Shown: positions 1 through 5,895 of the stretch, one piece after another
Layout: each line of letters opens with the position of its first letter
Position numbering within the stretch: the first letter of the stretch is position 1
From: Agromyces sp.
GTDB lineage: Bacteria > Actinomycetota > Actinomycetes > Actinomycetales > Microbacteriaceae
Assembly: GCA_031178025.1 (NCBI GenBank)
Contig: JAPSJU010000094.1
Span: 1-7,451, forward strand
DNA: 7,451 bases
Reading direction: 5' to 3'
Made by a program: the position numbers and the translations under genes
The notes under the pieces: generated by a model
What the model was told of the DNA's origin: nothing
The model's input: the letters and a program-made list of their open reading frames with translations, nothing else
The model's database searches: none

Positions 1-193
1 CGCCGGCAGGCGCGGGCGCGGCGCTCGGGATCTCGTCGTCGACGCGCACGTCGATGAAGAGCAGCCAGGGCTGGAAGACGAGGGCGGCCGCCACGGCGAG
101 CACGACGGCGGTGCCGCCGCCGACCCACCACCACGCGCGTCCGCGCCGTCGTGGCGCCTGGGCGTCCGTCACCGCCGTCGTCGTCTCACGCAT
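1..193 (-). CDS. Membrane-anchored protein, N-terminal fragment (possibly DM13-type)
   Basis: Only the first 64 codons lie in the window; the gene continues past base 1. Reverse translation from the ATG at 193-191 begins MRETTTAVTD. A basic stretch (PRRRGRA, about residues 14-20) is followed by one hydrophobic segment at about residues 21-43 and then an acidic, Ala/Pro-rich exterior part. This is the layout of a single-span protein, N-terminus inside, with an extracytoplasmic C-terminal domain. The QPWLLF and VRVDDEIP stretches resemble the start of actinobacterial DM13-domain proteins, but the domain itself is outside the window, so this is a family-style guess. The ATG overlaps the TGA of the upstream dehydrogenase by 8 bases (ATGCGTGA), so translation is probably coupled; no Shine-Dalgarno sequence is seen. 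This short partial gene is supported by the overlap, the clear membrane segment and the shared strand. Confidence 0.7.
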   Translation of the reverse strand, partial: MRETTTAVTDAQAPRRRGRAWWWVGGGTAVVLAVAAALVFQPWLLFIDVRVDDEIPSAAPAPAG

Positions 194-1103
194 CGGGATC
201 GAAGCCCGGGGCCCGGCCGTCGGCGGAGGCGTACTTCACGATGAGGCTGCAGTCCCTGGCTCCGTGGCCCTCGTCGATCAGCCGGGTGAACTGCGCGAGG
301 GCGAGCTGCGCGGCGGGCAGCCGCAGGCCCGCCTCCGTCCCGGCGGCGAGCGCGAAGGAGAGGTCCTTGTCGGCGAGGGCGGCGCTGAACGTCGCGTCGT
401 AGTTGCGGTTCGCCGGGCTCGTCGGCACGACACCCGGCGCCGGGTACCACGTGCGCAACGGCCACGAGTCCCCCGACGACACGGAGGCCACCTCGAAGAA
501 CCTCCGCGGATCGAGCCCGAGCGAGGCCGCGAGCTGTGCGCCCTCGGCCACCCCGAGCAGCGAGACGAAGAGCATGAGGTTGTTGGCCAGCTTGGCCGCG
601 ATGCCCATGGTGGGTCCGCCGAGCTCGAACACATGACCGGCCATGGGTTCGACGAGCACGGCCGCGGCAGAGGTCGCCTCCGCGTCGCCGCCGAGCATGA
701 ACGTGAGCGAGCCCGCCTCGGCGCCGGCGATGCCGCCGGAGATCGGCGAGTCGACGAAGCGGAACCCGCGATCCGTCGAGGTGTCGTGGCAGTACCGCGA
801 CGTCTCGACGTCGACCGTCGACGTGTCGAGCAGCAGCGCCGAGGAGGGCGCCGTCGCCCATACGCCCCCGTCGCTCCCGTACACCTCGCGCACGTGCTCG
901 TTGCGGGGCAGCGACGTGAACACGGCATCGGCGCCGTCGACCGCCGCGCCGATCGACTCCACGACGTCGACGCCCCGGCCGGATGCCGCCGCTCGCGCCT
1001 CGGGCGTCACGTCCACCCCGCGCACGTCATGGCCCGCGGCGACGAGCTGACCCGCCATCGGCGCGCCCATATGGCCCAACCCGATCCACGCGATGGTCGC
1101 CAT
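186..1103 (-). CDS. mmsB: 3-hydroxyisobutyrate dehydrogenase-type NAD(P)-dependent oxidoreductase
   Basis: This 305-residue protein belongs to the beta-hydroxyacid dehydrogenase family, which oxidises 3-hydroxyisobutyrate to methylmalonate semialdehyde in valine breakdown or acts on similar 3-hydroxy acids. Seen: the Rossmann motif GLGHMG at residues 8-13; STVD at 95-98 where the family has its STxxP-like turn; the substrate-binding DSPISGG at 118-124; catalytic Lys171 in KLANN; and KDL at 246-248. The stretch from SSGDSW through PAPGV to the Tyr near residue 235 matches 3-hydroxyisobutyrate dehydrogenases better than tartronate semialdehyde reductases, as does the GHGARD near the C-terminus. 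The length is normal. The ATG at 1103 is preferred because GGGAGGGG lies just upstream and the Rossmann fold begins at residue 4; in-frame starts at 1118 and 1196 give unneeded extensions, and the latter coincides with a promoter-like -35. Exact substrate is inferred. Confidence 0.88.
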   Translation of the reverse strand: MATIAWIGLGHMGAPMAGQLVAAGHDVRGVDVTPEARAAASGRGVDVVESIGAAVDGADAVFTSLPRNEHVREVYGSDGGVWATAPSSALLLDTSTVDVETSRYCHDTSTDRGFRFVDSPISGGIAGAEAGSLTFMLGGDAEATSAAAVLVEPMAGHVFELGGPTMGIAAKLANNLMLFVSLLGVAEGAQLAASLGLDPRRFFEVASVSSGDSWPLRTWYPAPGVVPTSPANRNYDATFSAALADKDLSFALAAGTEAGLRLPAAQLALAQFTRLIDEGHGARDCSLIVKYASADGRAPGFDPDA

Positions 1104-1134
1104 CGCCCCTCCCGACATCGTCGACGCGAGCGCG

Positions 1135-1149
1135 CTCGGTACGACCGAG
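1135..1149. promoter_or_regulatory. Inverted repeat in the leader of the mmsB-type gene (possible operator or hairpin)
   Basis: CTCGGT-ACG-ACCGAG is a perfect 6-bp inverted repeat around a 3-base centre. It lies between the predicted transcription start (about 1161) and the start codon at 1103, where a repressor or a small RNA hairpin could act. No regulator gene is in view, so the role is inference. Confidence 0.35.
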
Positions 1150-1167
1150 GCGGCCGACCGCGACTCC

Positions 1168-1196
1168 ACGATACGGGCGAGGCATCCGGCCGGCAA
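1168..1196 (-). promoter_or_regulatory. Candidate promoter of the mmsB-type gene
   Basis: Read on the minus strand: -35 TTGCCG (1196-1191), 17-base spacer, -10 TATCGT (1173-1168). Spacing is ideal and both hexamers share four of six bases with TTGACA and TATAAT. The expected transcript start is near 1161, giving a leader of about 58 bases that ends in the GGGAGGGG ribosome binding site. The alcohol dehydrogenase stop is only 20 bp upstream, so this would be an internal promoter if the genes are also co-transcribed. Confidence 0.45.
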
Positions 1197-1215
1197 CGAC
1201 GACGCGGGGCGGCGC

Positions 1216-2358
1216 TCAGAACCGGATGACCTGCCGGATGGCGCCGCCGTCGGCGAGCGTGTCCATGGCGTGGTTCACCTCGTCGAGCGAGATGTGCGAC
1301 GAGATGAGGGCCTCGACCGGCAGGCGGCCCGCGCGCCAGAGCTCGGCGTAGCGCGGGATGTCGCGTGACGGCACCGCCGATCCGAGGTAGCTGCCGACGA
1401 TCGTGCGTGCCTCCGCCGTGATCGTGAGCGGCGAGACCCTGGCGAGCGCTGCGGCCGACGGGAGGCCGACGGTCACGGTCCGGCCGCCGGGCGCGGTGAG
1501 CGCGAACGCCGTCTCGAACGCGCGCGGATGCCCCGCGGCCTCGATCACGAGCGGCGCCCGCAACCCCGACGCAGCGGCCGCCTCGGGCGTCAGCGCGCGT
1601 GAGGCGCCGAGTTCGCGGGCCCGGTCGAGCTTCGCCGGCACTCCGTCGACGCCGATCACGCGACCGTGCTCGAGCGAGATCGCGGTGATGAGCGCCGCCA
1701 TGCCGACCCCGCCGAGGCCGACCACGATGATGTCCTGCCCGGGTCGGGCGGCCCCCGCGTTCACGACCGCACCACCGCCCGTCAGCACCGCGCAGCCCAG
1801 CACGGCCGCCACGTCGGCCGGAATGTCGCGGCCGACGACGACGGCTGATCGGCGGTCGACCACCGCGTGCGTCGCGAATCCCGACACCCCGAGGTGGTGA
1901 TGCACGGGAACGCCGTCGCGCCGCAGGCGGATGGCGCCTCCGAAGAGGGTGCCCGCCGCGTTCGCCGCCGATCCCGGCGTGCAGGGCATGACGCCGTCGG
2001 TGCGGCATCCGTCGCACGCGCCGCAGCGAGGGAGGAACGCCGTCACGATCCGGTCGCCCGCGGCGAAGCCCGCCGCCGATGCCGCCGTTCCGACCCGCTC
2101 CACGATGCCCGCCGCCTCGTGGCCGAGGAGCATCGGCACGGGCCGGGGGCGGTTCCCGTCGACGACGGAGAGGTCGGAATGGCAGACGCCCGCCGCCTCG
2201 ATGCGCACGAGGAGCTCGTCGGGCCCCGGTGCATCGAGCTCGAGCTCGCCGATCACGAGCGGCGCCGAGGAGCGGAAGGGACGCGGACGGCCGAGTTCCC
2301 CGAGCACCGCGCCCGTGATGCGGCGGGCGCCGCTGTCGGCATCGGAGGTGACGGTCAT
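1216..2358 (-). CDS. Zinc-dependent alcohol dehydrogenase (MDR superfamily)
   Basis: This 380-residue medium-chain dehydrogenase probably oxidises an alcohol to an aldehyde or ketone with NAD. Catalytic zinc ligands are visible as Cys59 (GVCHSD), His80-Glu81 (GHEAAG) and Cys189 (GCAVLTG). The structural zinc lobe is complete, with Cys112, Cys115, Cys118 and Cys126. The cofactor fold has GLGGVG at 214-219 and Asp238 at the end of the second strand, which favours NAD over NADP. Length and the HHLGVSGFATHAVV region fit the class III-like bacterial alcohol dehydrogenases, but I see nothing that fixes the substrate. The ATG at 2358 has AGGAG five bases upstream; a start at 2478 would run back into the transporter gene and lacks family sequence. 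It follows the MHS transporter by 67 bp on the same strand, with a strong hairpin between them, and precedes the mmsB-type gene. Confidence 0.9.
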   Translation of the reverse strand: MTVTSDADSGARRITGAVLGELGRPRPFRSSAPLVIGELELDAPGPDELLVRIEAAGVCHSDLSVVDGNRPRPVPMLLGHEAAGIVERVGTAASAAGFAAGDRIVTAFLPRCGACDGCRTDGVMPCTPGSAANAAGTLFGGAIRLRRDGVPVHHHLGVSGFATHAVVDRRSAVVVGRDIPADVAAVLGCAVLTGGGAVVNAGAARPGQDIIVVGLGGVGMAALITAISLEHGRVIGVDGVPAKLDRARELGASRALTPEAAAASGLRAPLVIEAAGHPRAFETAFALTAPGGRTVTVGLPSAAALARVSPLTITAEARTIVGSYLGSAVPSRDIPRYAELWRAGRLPVEALISSHISLDEVNHAMDTLADGGAIRQVIRF

Positions 2359-2380
2359 CCTGGCTCCTCGTGGTCTCGAA

Positions 2381-2410
2381 GGGCGGCCCGTCGTGAAGGA
2401 CGGGCCGCCC
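2381..2410 (-). terminator. Perfect 12-bp hairpin after the transporter gene (terminator or attenuator)
   Basis: GGGCGGCCCGTC and its exact reverse complement flank a 6-base loop, beginning 15 bp after the transporter stop and ending 22 bp before the alcohol dehydrogenase start. There is no T-run on either side; the minus-strand sequence after the stem begins TTCGAG. GC-rich hairpins without a U-tract are common as actinobacterial terminators, so partial termination or transcript processing is likely. The 22 bases left over hold the dehydrogenase ribosome binding site and no promoter. Confidence 0.65.
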
Positions 2411-2425
2411 CGCAGCATCCCGGGG

Positions 2426-3844
2426 CTACCGCGCTTCGAGCGGCTCGACGAACTTCCGACGGTCGGCCGCGTCGACATCGCGGAGTGAGATGCCCACCGT
2501 CTCGCGGAGGGCGGCGACCGCGATGAGGGTCACTCCTGCGGCGAGGGCCAGGTAGATCGCGACCGGCACCCAGCTGCCGAAGCTCGAGAGCAGCATCGTG
2601 GCGATGATCGGCGCGAGCGAGCCCGCGACGATCGACGTGACCTGGTAGCCGAGCGAGACGCCCGAGTAGCGCATCCGCGTCGGGAACATCTCGGCCATGA
2701 TGGCCGGCTGGCCCGCGTACATCAGCGCGTGCACCATGAGCCCGACGATGAGGACGCCGACGATGAGCCAGTCGTTCTTCGTGTCGAACAGCGGGAAGGC
2801 GACGAAGCCCCAGACCGCCGCCAGCACGGCACCGGTCGCGTAGACGCGTTTGCGGCCGAGGCGGTCGCTGAGGCGCCCGACCACCGGGATCACGAAGAAG
2901 TGCACGACGTGCGCGAAGAGGATGAGCGTGAGGATGGTCGAGGTGTCCATCCCGAGGTGCGCCGACATGTACGTGATCGAGAAGGTCACGACGAGGTAGT
3001 ACATGATGTTCTCGCCGAAGCGCAGTCCCATGGCGGTGAAGACGCCGCGGGGGTACCGGCGCAGCACCTCGAAGACGCCGTACTGCACCTTCTTGGCAGC
3101 CTCGACCTCGGCCTGCGTCTCCTTGAAGATCGGCGCATCCGTGACCTTGGTGCGGATGTAGTACCCGACCGCGACGATGACGACGGAGAGCCAGAAGCCG
3201 ATGCGCCACCCCCACGAGAGGAACGCCTCCTCGCTGAGCGTGCGGGAGAGCGCGAGGAGCACGACGGTCGCCAGCAGGTTGCCGGCGGGAACCGCCGCCT
3301 GCGGCCAGCTCGCCCAGAAGCCGCGTTCCCGGTCGGGCGAGTGCTCGGCCACCAGCAGCACCGCGCCGCCCCACTCGCCGCCGACCGCGAACCCCTGGAA
3401 GAAGCGCAGGACGATGAGCAGCATGGGTGCGGCGTAGCCGATCGCATCGAAGGTCGGCAGGCAGCCCATGAGGAAGGTCGTGACGCCGACGAGGATGATC
3501 GCGAGCTGCAGGAGCTTCTTGCGGCCGTACCGGTCGCCGAAGTGCCCGAAGACGATGCCGCCGAGCGGACGCGCGACGAAGCCCACCGCGTAGGTCAGGA
3601 AGGCCTTGATGATGTTGTCGAGCGGGTTGTCGCTCGCCGGGAAGAAGATGACGTTGAAGACGAGCGTCGCCGCGGTGGCGTAGAGGAAGAACTCGTACCA
3701 CTCCACGATCGTGCCCGCCATGGATGCGGCGACGACCTTGCGGAGGCCGCTGTGCTCGGGCGACGTGGCGCCGGCTCTGCGGTCGCCCCCGCCGCGGGAG
3801 TCGGCGGTGCGGGGCGAGCCGGGGGTCGAGTTGTCGACAGCCAT
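2426..3844 (-). CDS. MFS transporter, metabolite:H+ symporter (MHS) family
   Basis: This 472-residue inner-membrane protein probably imports an organic acid or osmolyte together with protons. It carries the MHS signatures: IVEWYEFFLYA at about residues 46-56, ARPLGGIVFGHFGDRYGRKK at 91-110 (the MFS loop 2-3 motif), RFFQGFAVGGEWGGA at 147-161, and a second GRLSDRLGRKR at 323-333 in the second half. MAEMFPTRMRYSG at 383-395 is also typical. About twelve membrane segments can be laid out, with a cytoplasmic N-terminal tail of roughly 35 polar residues and a central loop at about 235-265. The family includes carriers for shikimate, alpha-ketoglutarate, proline/betaine and citrate; no feature chooses among them. 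The ATG at 3844 has a perfect AAGGAGG nine bases upstream. A hairpin follows the stop, and the two dehydrogenases downstream suggest the imported compound is an oxidisable hydroxy acid or alcohol precursor. Confidence 0.93.
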   Translation of the reverse strand: MAVDNSTPGSPRTADSRGGGDRRAGATSPEHSGLRKVVAASMAGTIVEWYEFFLYATAATLVFNVIFFPASDNPLDNIIKAFLTYAVGFVARPLGGIVFGHFGDRYGRKKLLQLAIILVGVTTFLMGCLPTFDAIGYAAPMLLIVLRFFQGFAVGGEWGGAVLLVAEHSPDRERGFWASWPQAAVPAGNLLATVVLLALSRTLSEEAFLSWGWRIGFWLSVVIVAVGYYIRTKVTDAPIFKETQAEVEAAKKVQYGVFEVLRRYPRGVFTAMGLRFGENIMYYLVVTFSITYMSAHLGMDTSTILTLILFAHVVHFFVIPVVGRLSDRLGRKRVYATGAVLAAVWGFVAFPLFDTKNDWLIVGVLIVGLMVHALMYAGQPAIMAEMFPTRMRYSGVSLGYQVTSIVAGSLAPIIATMLLSSFGSWVPVAIYLALAAGVTLIAVAALRETVGISLRDVDAADRRKFVEPLEAR

Positions 3845-3893
3845 TGGCGACTACCTCCTTGTAGTTGGGGCGATCGGGAGGATCGCGGTCATG

Positions 3894-3922
3894 ATTCTGT
3901 TCTGTGCAGCGGCGCGCGGCAA
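3894..3922 (-). promoter_or_regulatory. Candidate promoter of the MHS transporter gene
   Basis: Read on the minus strand: -35 TTGCCG (3922-3917), a 17-base spacer and -10 CAGAAT (3899-3894), each matching four of six consensus bases. Transcription would start near 3887 and give a leader of about 43 bases carrying AAGGAGG. The -35 hexamer and spacing are the same as those before the mmsB-type gene. Confidence 0.4.
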
Positions 3923-3933
3923 TCGCCCATCCC

Positions 3934-3948
3934 GCACAGCCGGTGTGC
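3934..3948. promoter_or_regulatory. GCACA-N5-TGTGC inverted repeat upstream of the transporter promoter
   Basis: Five-base arms flank a 5-base centre about 11 bp upstream of the candidate -35. A further TGTGC occurs at 3903-3907 inside the promoter spacer. A regulator could bind here and control the transporter, but the arms are short and a chance match is possible in GC-rich DNA. Confidence 0.25.
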
Positions 3949-3969
3949 ATTCCTGCAGATCAGCTGCCG

Positions 3970-4005
3970 GGTCGGCCCCGCGGCGACATCGGGCGCGCGG
4001 CGACC
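3970..4005 (-). terminator. Imperfect GC-rich hairpin after the exporter gene
   Basis: Beginning 8 bp after the exporter stop, GGTCG and CGACC can pair as an outer stem, with CCGCG/CGCGG-type pairing inside and some bulges. There is no T-run. It is placed where a terminator for the nuclease-exporter unit would be expected, before the transporter promoter. The stem is interrupted, so this is a weak call. Confidence 0.3.
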
Positions 4006-4012
4006 TCCCGAG

Positions 4013-4957
4013 TCAGGCGAACCCCGCAGCGGTCTGTTCGAGCTCCGACGTCGGCCGCTCGCGCTGCGTGGCGATCGCCGTGCCCGCAGCGACGCACACG
4101 AGCACGATCGCGAGGATCTCGACGAGGGTGAAGGTCTCCGACAGGACCAGCCATCCGAACACCGCCGCGATCACCGGCGAGAAGCTCGTGATGATCGCGT
4201 AGAGCCTCGGCGTGATGCGCCGCAGGATGTACGTGTCGAGGCTGTAGGGCATCGCCGAGCAGAGCACGCCCACCCCGACCAGCAGGCCCACGACGCCCCA
4301 GTCGAGCGCGCCGGCGTCGAAGGTCGCGACGGCGAAGGGCAGGAGCAGGACGAGGCTCACCACACTCGCCACGGTGAGCCCCTCGAGGCCGGGGAGTCCC
4401 ACCGCGACACGACGCGTGAGCAGGATGTACATCGCCCAGCTGACGGCTGCCATCAGCGCGAGGGCGATCCCCCACGGGTCGATCGCCGCGGCATCCGACG
4501 AGCCCGGCCCGATGAGCAGCACGACGCCGGCACCGGCGGCGAGCGCGCACAGGACGTCGAGCAGGCGTCGCGAGGTGGCGAGGGCGAGCGCGAGGGGCCC
4601 GAGGAACTCGATGGTCGCGGCGATGCCGAGACCGAGGCGGTGCACGGACTCGTAGAAGACCAGGTTCATGACGGCGAGCACGACCCCGAGCGCGACCGCC
4701 GGCCACAGCCGCTGCCACGTGAGTTCGGCACGCTTGGGCCGGTAGAACGGCAGCACCGCCGCGATCATCACGAGCTGGCGCACCGTCACCACGACGAACG
4801 TGCCCACCACCGGGATGACGAGTCCGGCGAGGGAGGATCCGAAGTTGATCGACACCTCGGTGCCCAGCTGGGTCGCGGCCCCGGCGAATCGCCGACGACG
4901 AGCCGTGGCGTCGGGCGCCGGGGTCTCCTGCTGCACGGTCCGACGATACGGGACCAT
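4013..4957 (-). CDS. RhtA-like EamA/DMT-family exporter
   Basis: This protein of up to 314 residues is a drug/metabolite transporter with ten likely membrane spans, probably exporting an amino acid or related metabolite. Two stretches recall the threonine/homoserine exporter RhtA: MNLVFYESVHRLGLGIAATI at 97-116 followed by EFLGPLALAL, and YSLDTYILRR with ITSFSPVIAAVFGWLVLSE at about 238-274. These are the conserved ends of the two EamA repeats. The N-terminus before residue 35 is polar and variable. The ATG at 4957 has no Shine-Dalgarno sequence; a GTG at 4936 (residue 8) lies 6 bases after a TATCGT box and may be the true start of a leaderless mRNA. The nuclease gene ends 9 bp upstream on the same strand, so read-through is also possible. 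The substrate is not determined by sequence. Confidence 0.88.
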   Translation of the reverse strand: MVPYRRTVQQETPAPDATARRRRFAGAATQLGTEVSINFGSSLAGLVIPVVGTFVVVTVRQLVMIAAVLPFYRPKRAELTWQRLWPAVALGVVLAVMNLVFYESVHRLGLGIAATIEFLGPLALALATSRRLLDVLCALAAGAGVVLLIGPGSSDAAAIDPWGIALALMAAVSWAMYILLTRRVAVGLPGLEGLTVASVVSLVLLLPFAVATFDAGALDWGVVGLLVGVGVLCSAMPYSLDTYILRRITPRLYAIITSFSPVIAAVFGWLVLSETFTLVEILAIVLVCVAAGTAIATQRERPTSELEQTAAGFA

Positions 4958-4970
4958 GCCGTCGCGTCAG
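4943..4970 (-). promoter_or_regulatory. Candidate leaderless promoter of the exporter gene
   Basis: On the minus strand CTGACG (4970-4965), a 16-base spacer and TATCGT (4948-4943) stand before a GTG at 4936, with 6 bases between the -10 and the GTG. This spacing would put the transcript start on the GTG. The -35 overlaps the stop codon of the nuclease gene. The lack of any ribosome binding site before either start supports a leaderless mode. Confidence 0.35.
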
Positions 4971-5785
4971 AGCAGGATGTCGTCGGACGCCTCGAGCCGG
5001 TGCCACCCACGCGCCGCCACGGTCGGCGGCATCCGGTCGGCGGCCGCGAGATCGGGCATCGCGAGTCCAGTGAGCGAGGCGATCTCGGCGATCGGCACCT
5101 GGAAGGTGCGGAACGGCCCGAGCGGCGGCGGCGCACCCGGTGCCGGCGCCGCGAGCTCGCTCGTGTCGACGAGCGGCGACTGGTCGACGACGAAGCCGAC
5201 GGCAGCGAGTCCGCCCTCGCCGCTCCACGCGGCGATCTTCCAGAACCGGAGCGGCACGCGGATGCCGCGGTACGGCGGATCGCCATCGCCGAGCACGGGT
5301 GCGGTGTAGACGCTCAGCCGTTGCCGGTGCGCCCGGGCGTGCTCGAGCACGTGGTCCTCGAGACCCAGCCAGAGCTGCTTCGACTGGTTGAAGCCGGAAG
5401 CCTGCGGCGCCGCGTTCGGGTACCGGAAGGTGTCGGCGTTCGCGCGCGCGGCCACCTCGGCACTGCCCCACACCGGGTCGCGCCGGCGCACGAGGTGCCC
5501 CCGGTCGAGGTCGTTGCGCGCATAGATCTCGGGCCCCGTCTGCCAGTCGGCGGGAATGCGCTCATCGAGCCGCCAATCGTCATCGCGACCGAGCTCGACG
5601 AGCTCGGCGCCGTCGACGTTCACGCCCGTCACGCGCGCGAGTCGCCGCACCGTGTCGAGCACCACCGAGAAGTGCAGGTAGTCGAGGATGACGATGCCGT
5701 CGTGCTCGGCGGGCGACGCGGCATCCCGACCGCCGATTCGCGGCATCGCCGCATCCACCCCGAGGAACTGCGCGTCGAAACCCAT
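4967..5785 (-). CDS. DNA/RNA non-specific endonuclease (NUC1, DRGH motif)
   Basis: This protein of 272 residues belongs to the sugar-non-specific nucleases that cut DNA and RNA using a metal ion and a catalytic histidine. The signature NDLDRGHLVRR is at residues 91-101, making His97 the expected general base. NAAPQ at 124-128 and FNQ at 132-134 match the NxxPQ...NQ core; Asn133 probably binds the metal and Glu143 (GLED) is near the place of the family's conserved glutamate. The protein starts MGFDAQFLG and has no signal peptide or membrane segment, so it appears cytoplasmic, unlike secreted Serratia-type nucleases. The ATG at 5785 fits homologues that start MGYD/MGFD; in-frame GTG 5794 and TTG 5815 are possible. 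GGAG precedes the ATG too closely to be a good ribosome binding site. It is 9 bp upstream of the exporter and divergent from the molybdoenzyme. Confidence 0.88.
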   Translation of the reverse strand: MGFDAQFLGVDAAMPRIGGRDAASPAEHDGIVILDYLHFSVVLDTVRRLARVTGVNVDGAELVELGRDDDWRLDERIPADWQTGPEIYARNDLDRGHLVRRRDPVWGSAEVAARANADTFRYPNAAPQASGFNQSKQLWLGLEDHVLEHARAHRQRLSVYTAPVLGDGDPPYRGIRVPLRFWKIAAWSGEGGLAAVGFVVDQSPLVDTSELAAPAPGAPPPLGPFRTFQVPIAEIASLTGLAMPDLAAADRMPPTVAARGWHRLEASDDILL

Positions 5786-5895
5786 GCTCCACACTCGACC
5801 ACGGACCGCCGACAACGGCGACCAATCCGAATCCGCCTCCGCTGCGAACCACTTCCAAGCGGCGCATTCGCGCCCTGGACTCGGAGGCCGGCATC
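5786..5895. other. Divergent intergenic region between nuclease and molybdoenzyme
   Basis: These 110 bp must hold the start signals of both neighbours. I found a good ribosome binding site for the plus-strand gene (GGAGG at 5883-5887, 8 bases before its ATG) and a small palindrome GGCGC-ATTC-GCGCC at 5861-5874. No convincing -35/-10 pair is visible on either strand; the minus strand has only a weak TTGGAA with a poor -10. Confidence 0.5.

Noticed and set aside
1104..1196. N-terminal extension of the mmsB-type protein by 31 residues
   Set aside because: The extension precedes a canonical Rossmann start, lacks family sequence, and covers a promoter-like site and the ribosome binding site of the shorter form.
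54..1229. A 391-codon open frame on the plus strand over the mmsB-type gene
   Set aside because: It is antisense to a well-supported dehydrogenase, is rich in Arg/Gly/His, and has no domain or ribosome binding site.
2359..2478. N-terminal extension of the alcohol dehydrogenase by 40 residues
   Set aside because: It would overlap the transporter 3' end and translate through the hairpin; AGGAG before the ATG at 2358 explains the normal-length protein.
5861..5874. GGCGC-ATTC-GCGCC palindrome before the molybdoenzyme as a specific operator
   Set aside because: Five-base GC-only arms are expected by chance at this base composition, and there is no second copy.
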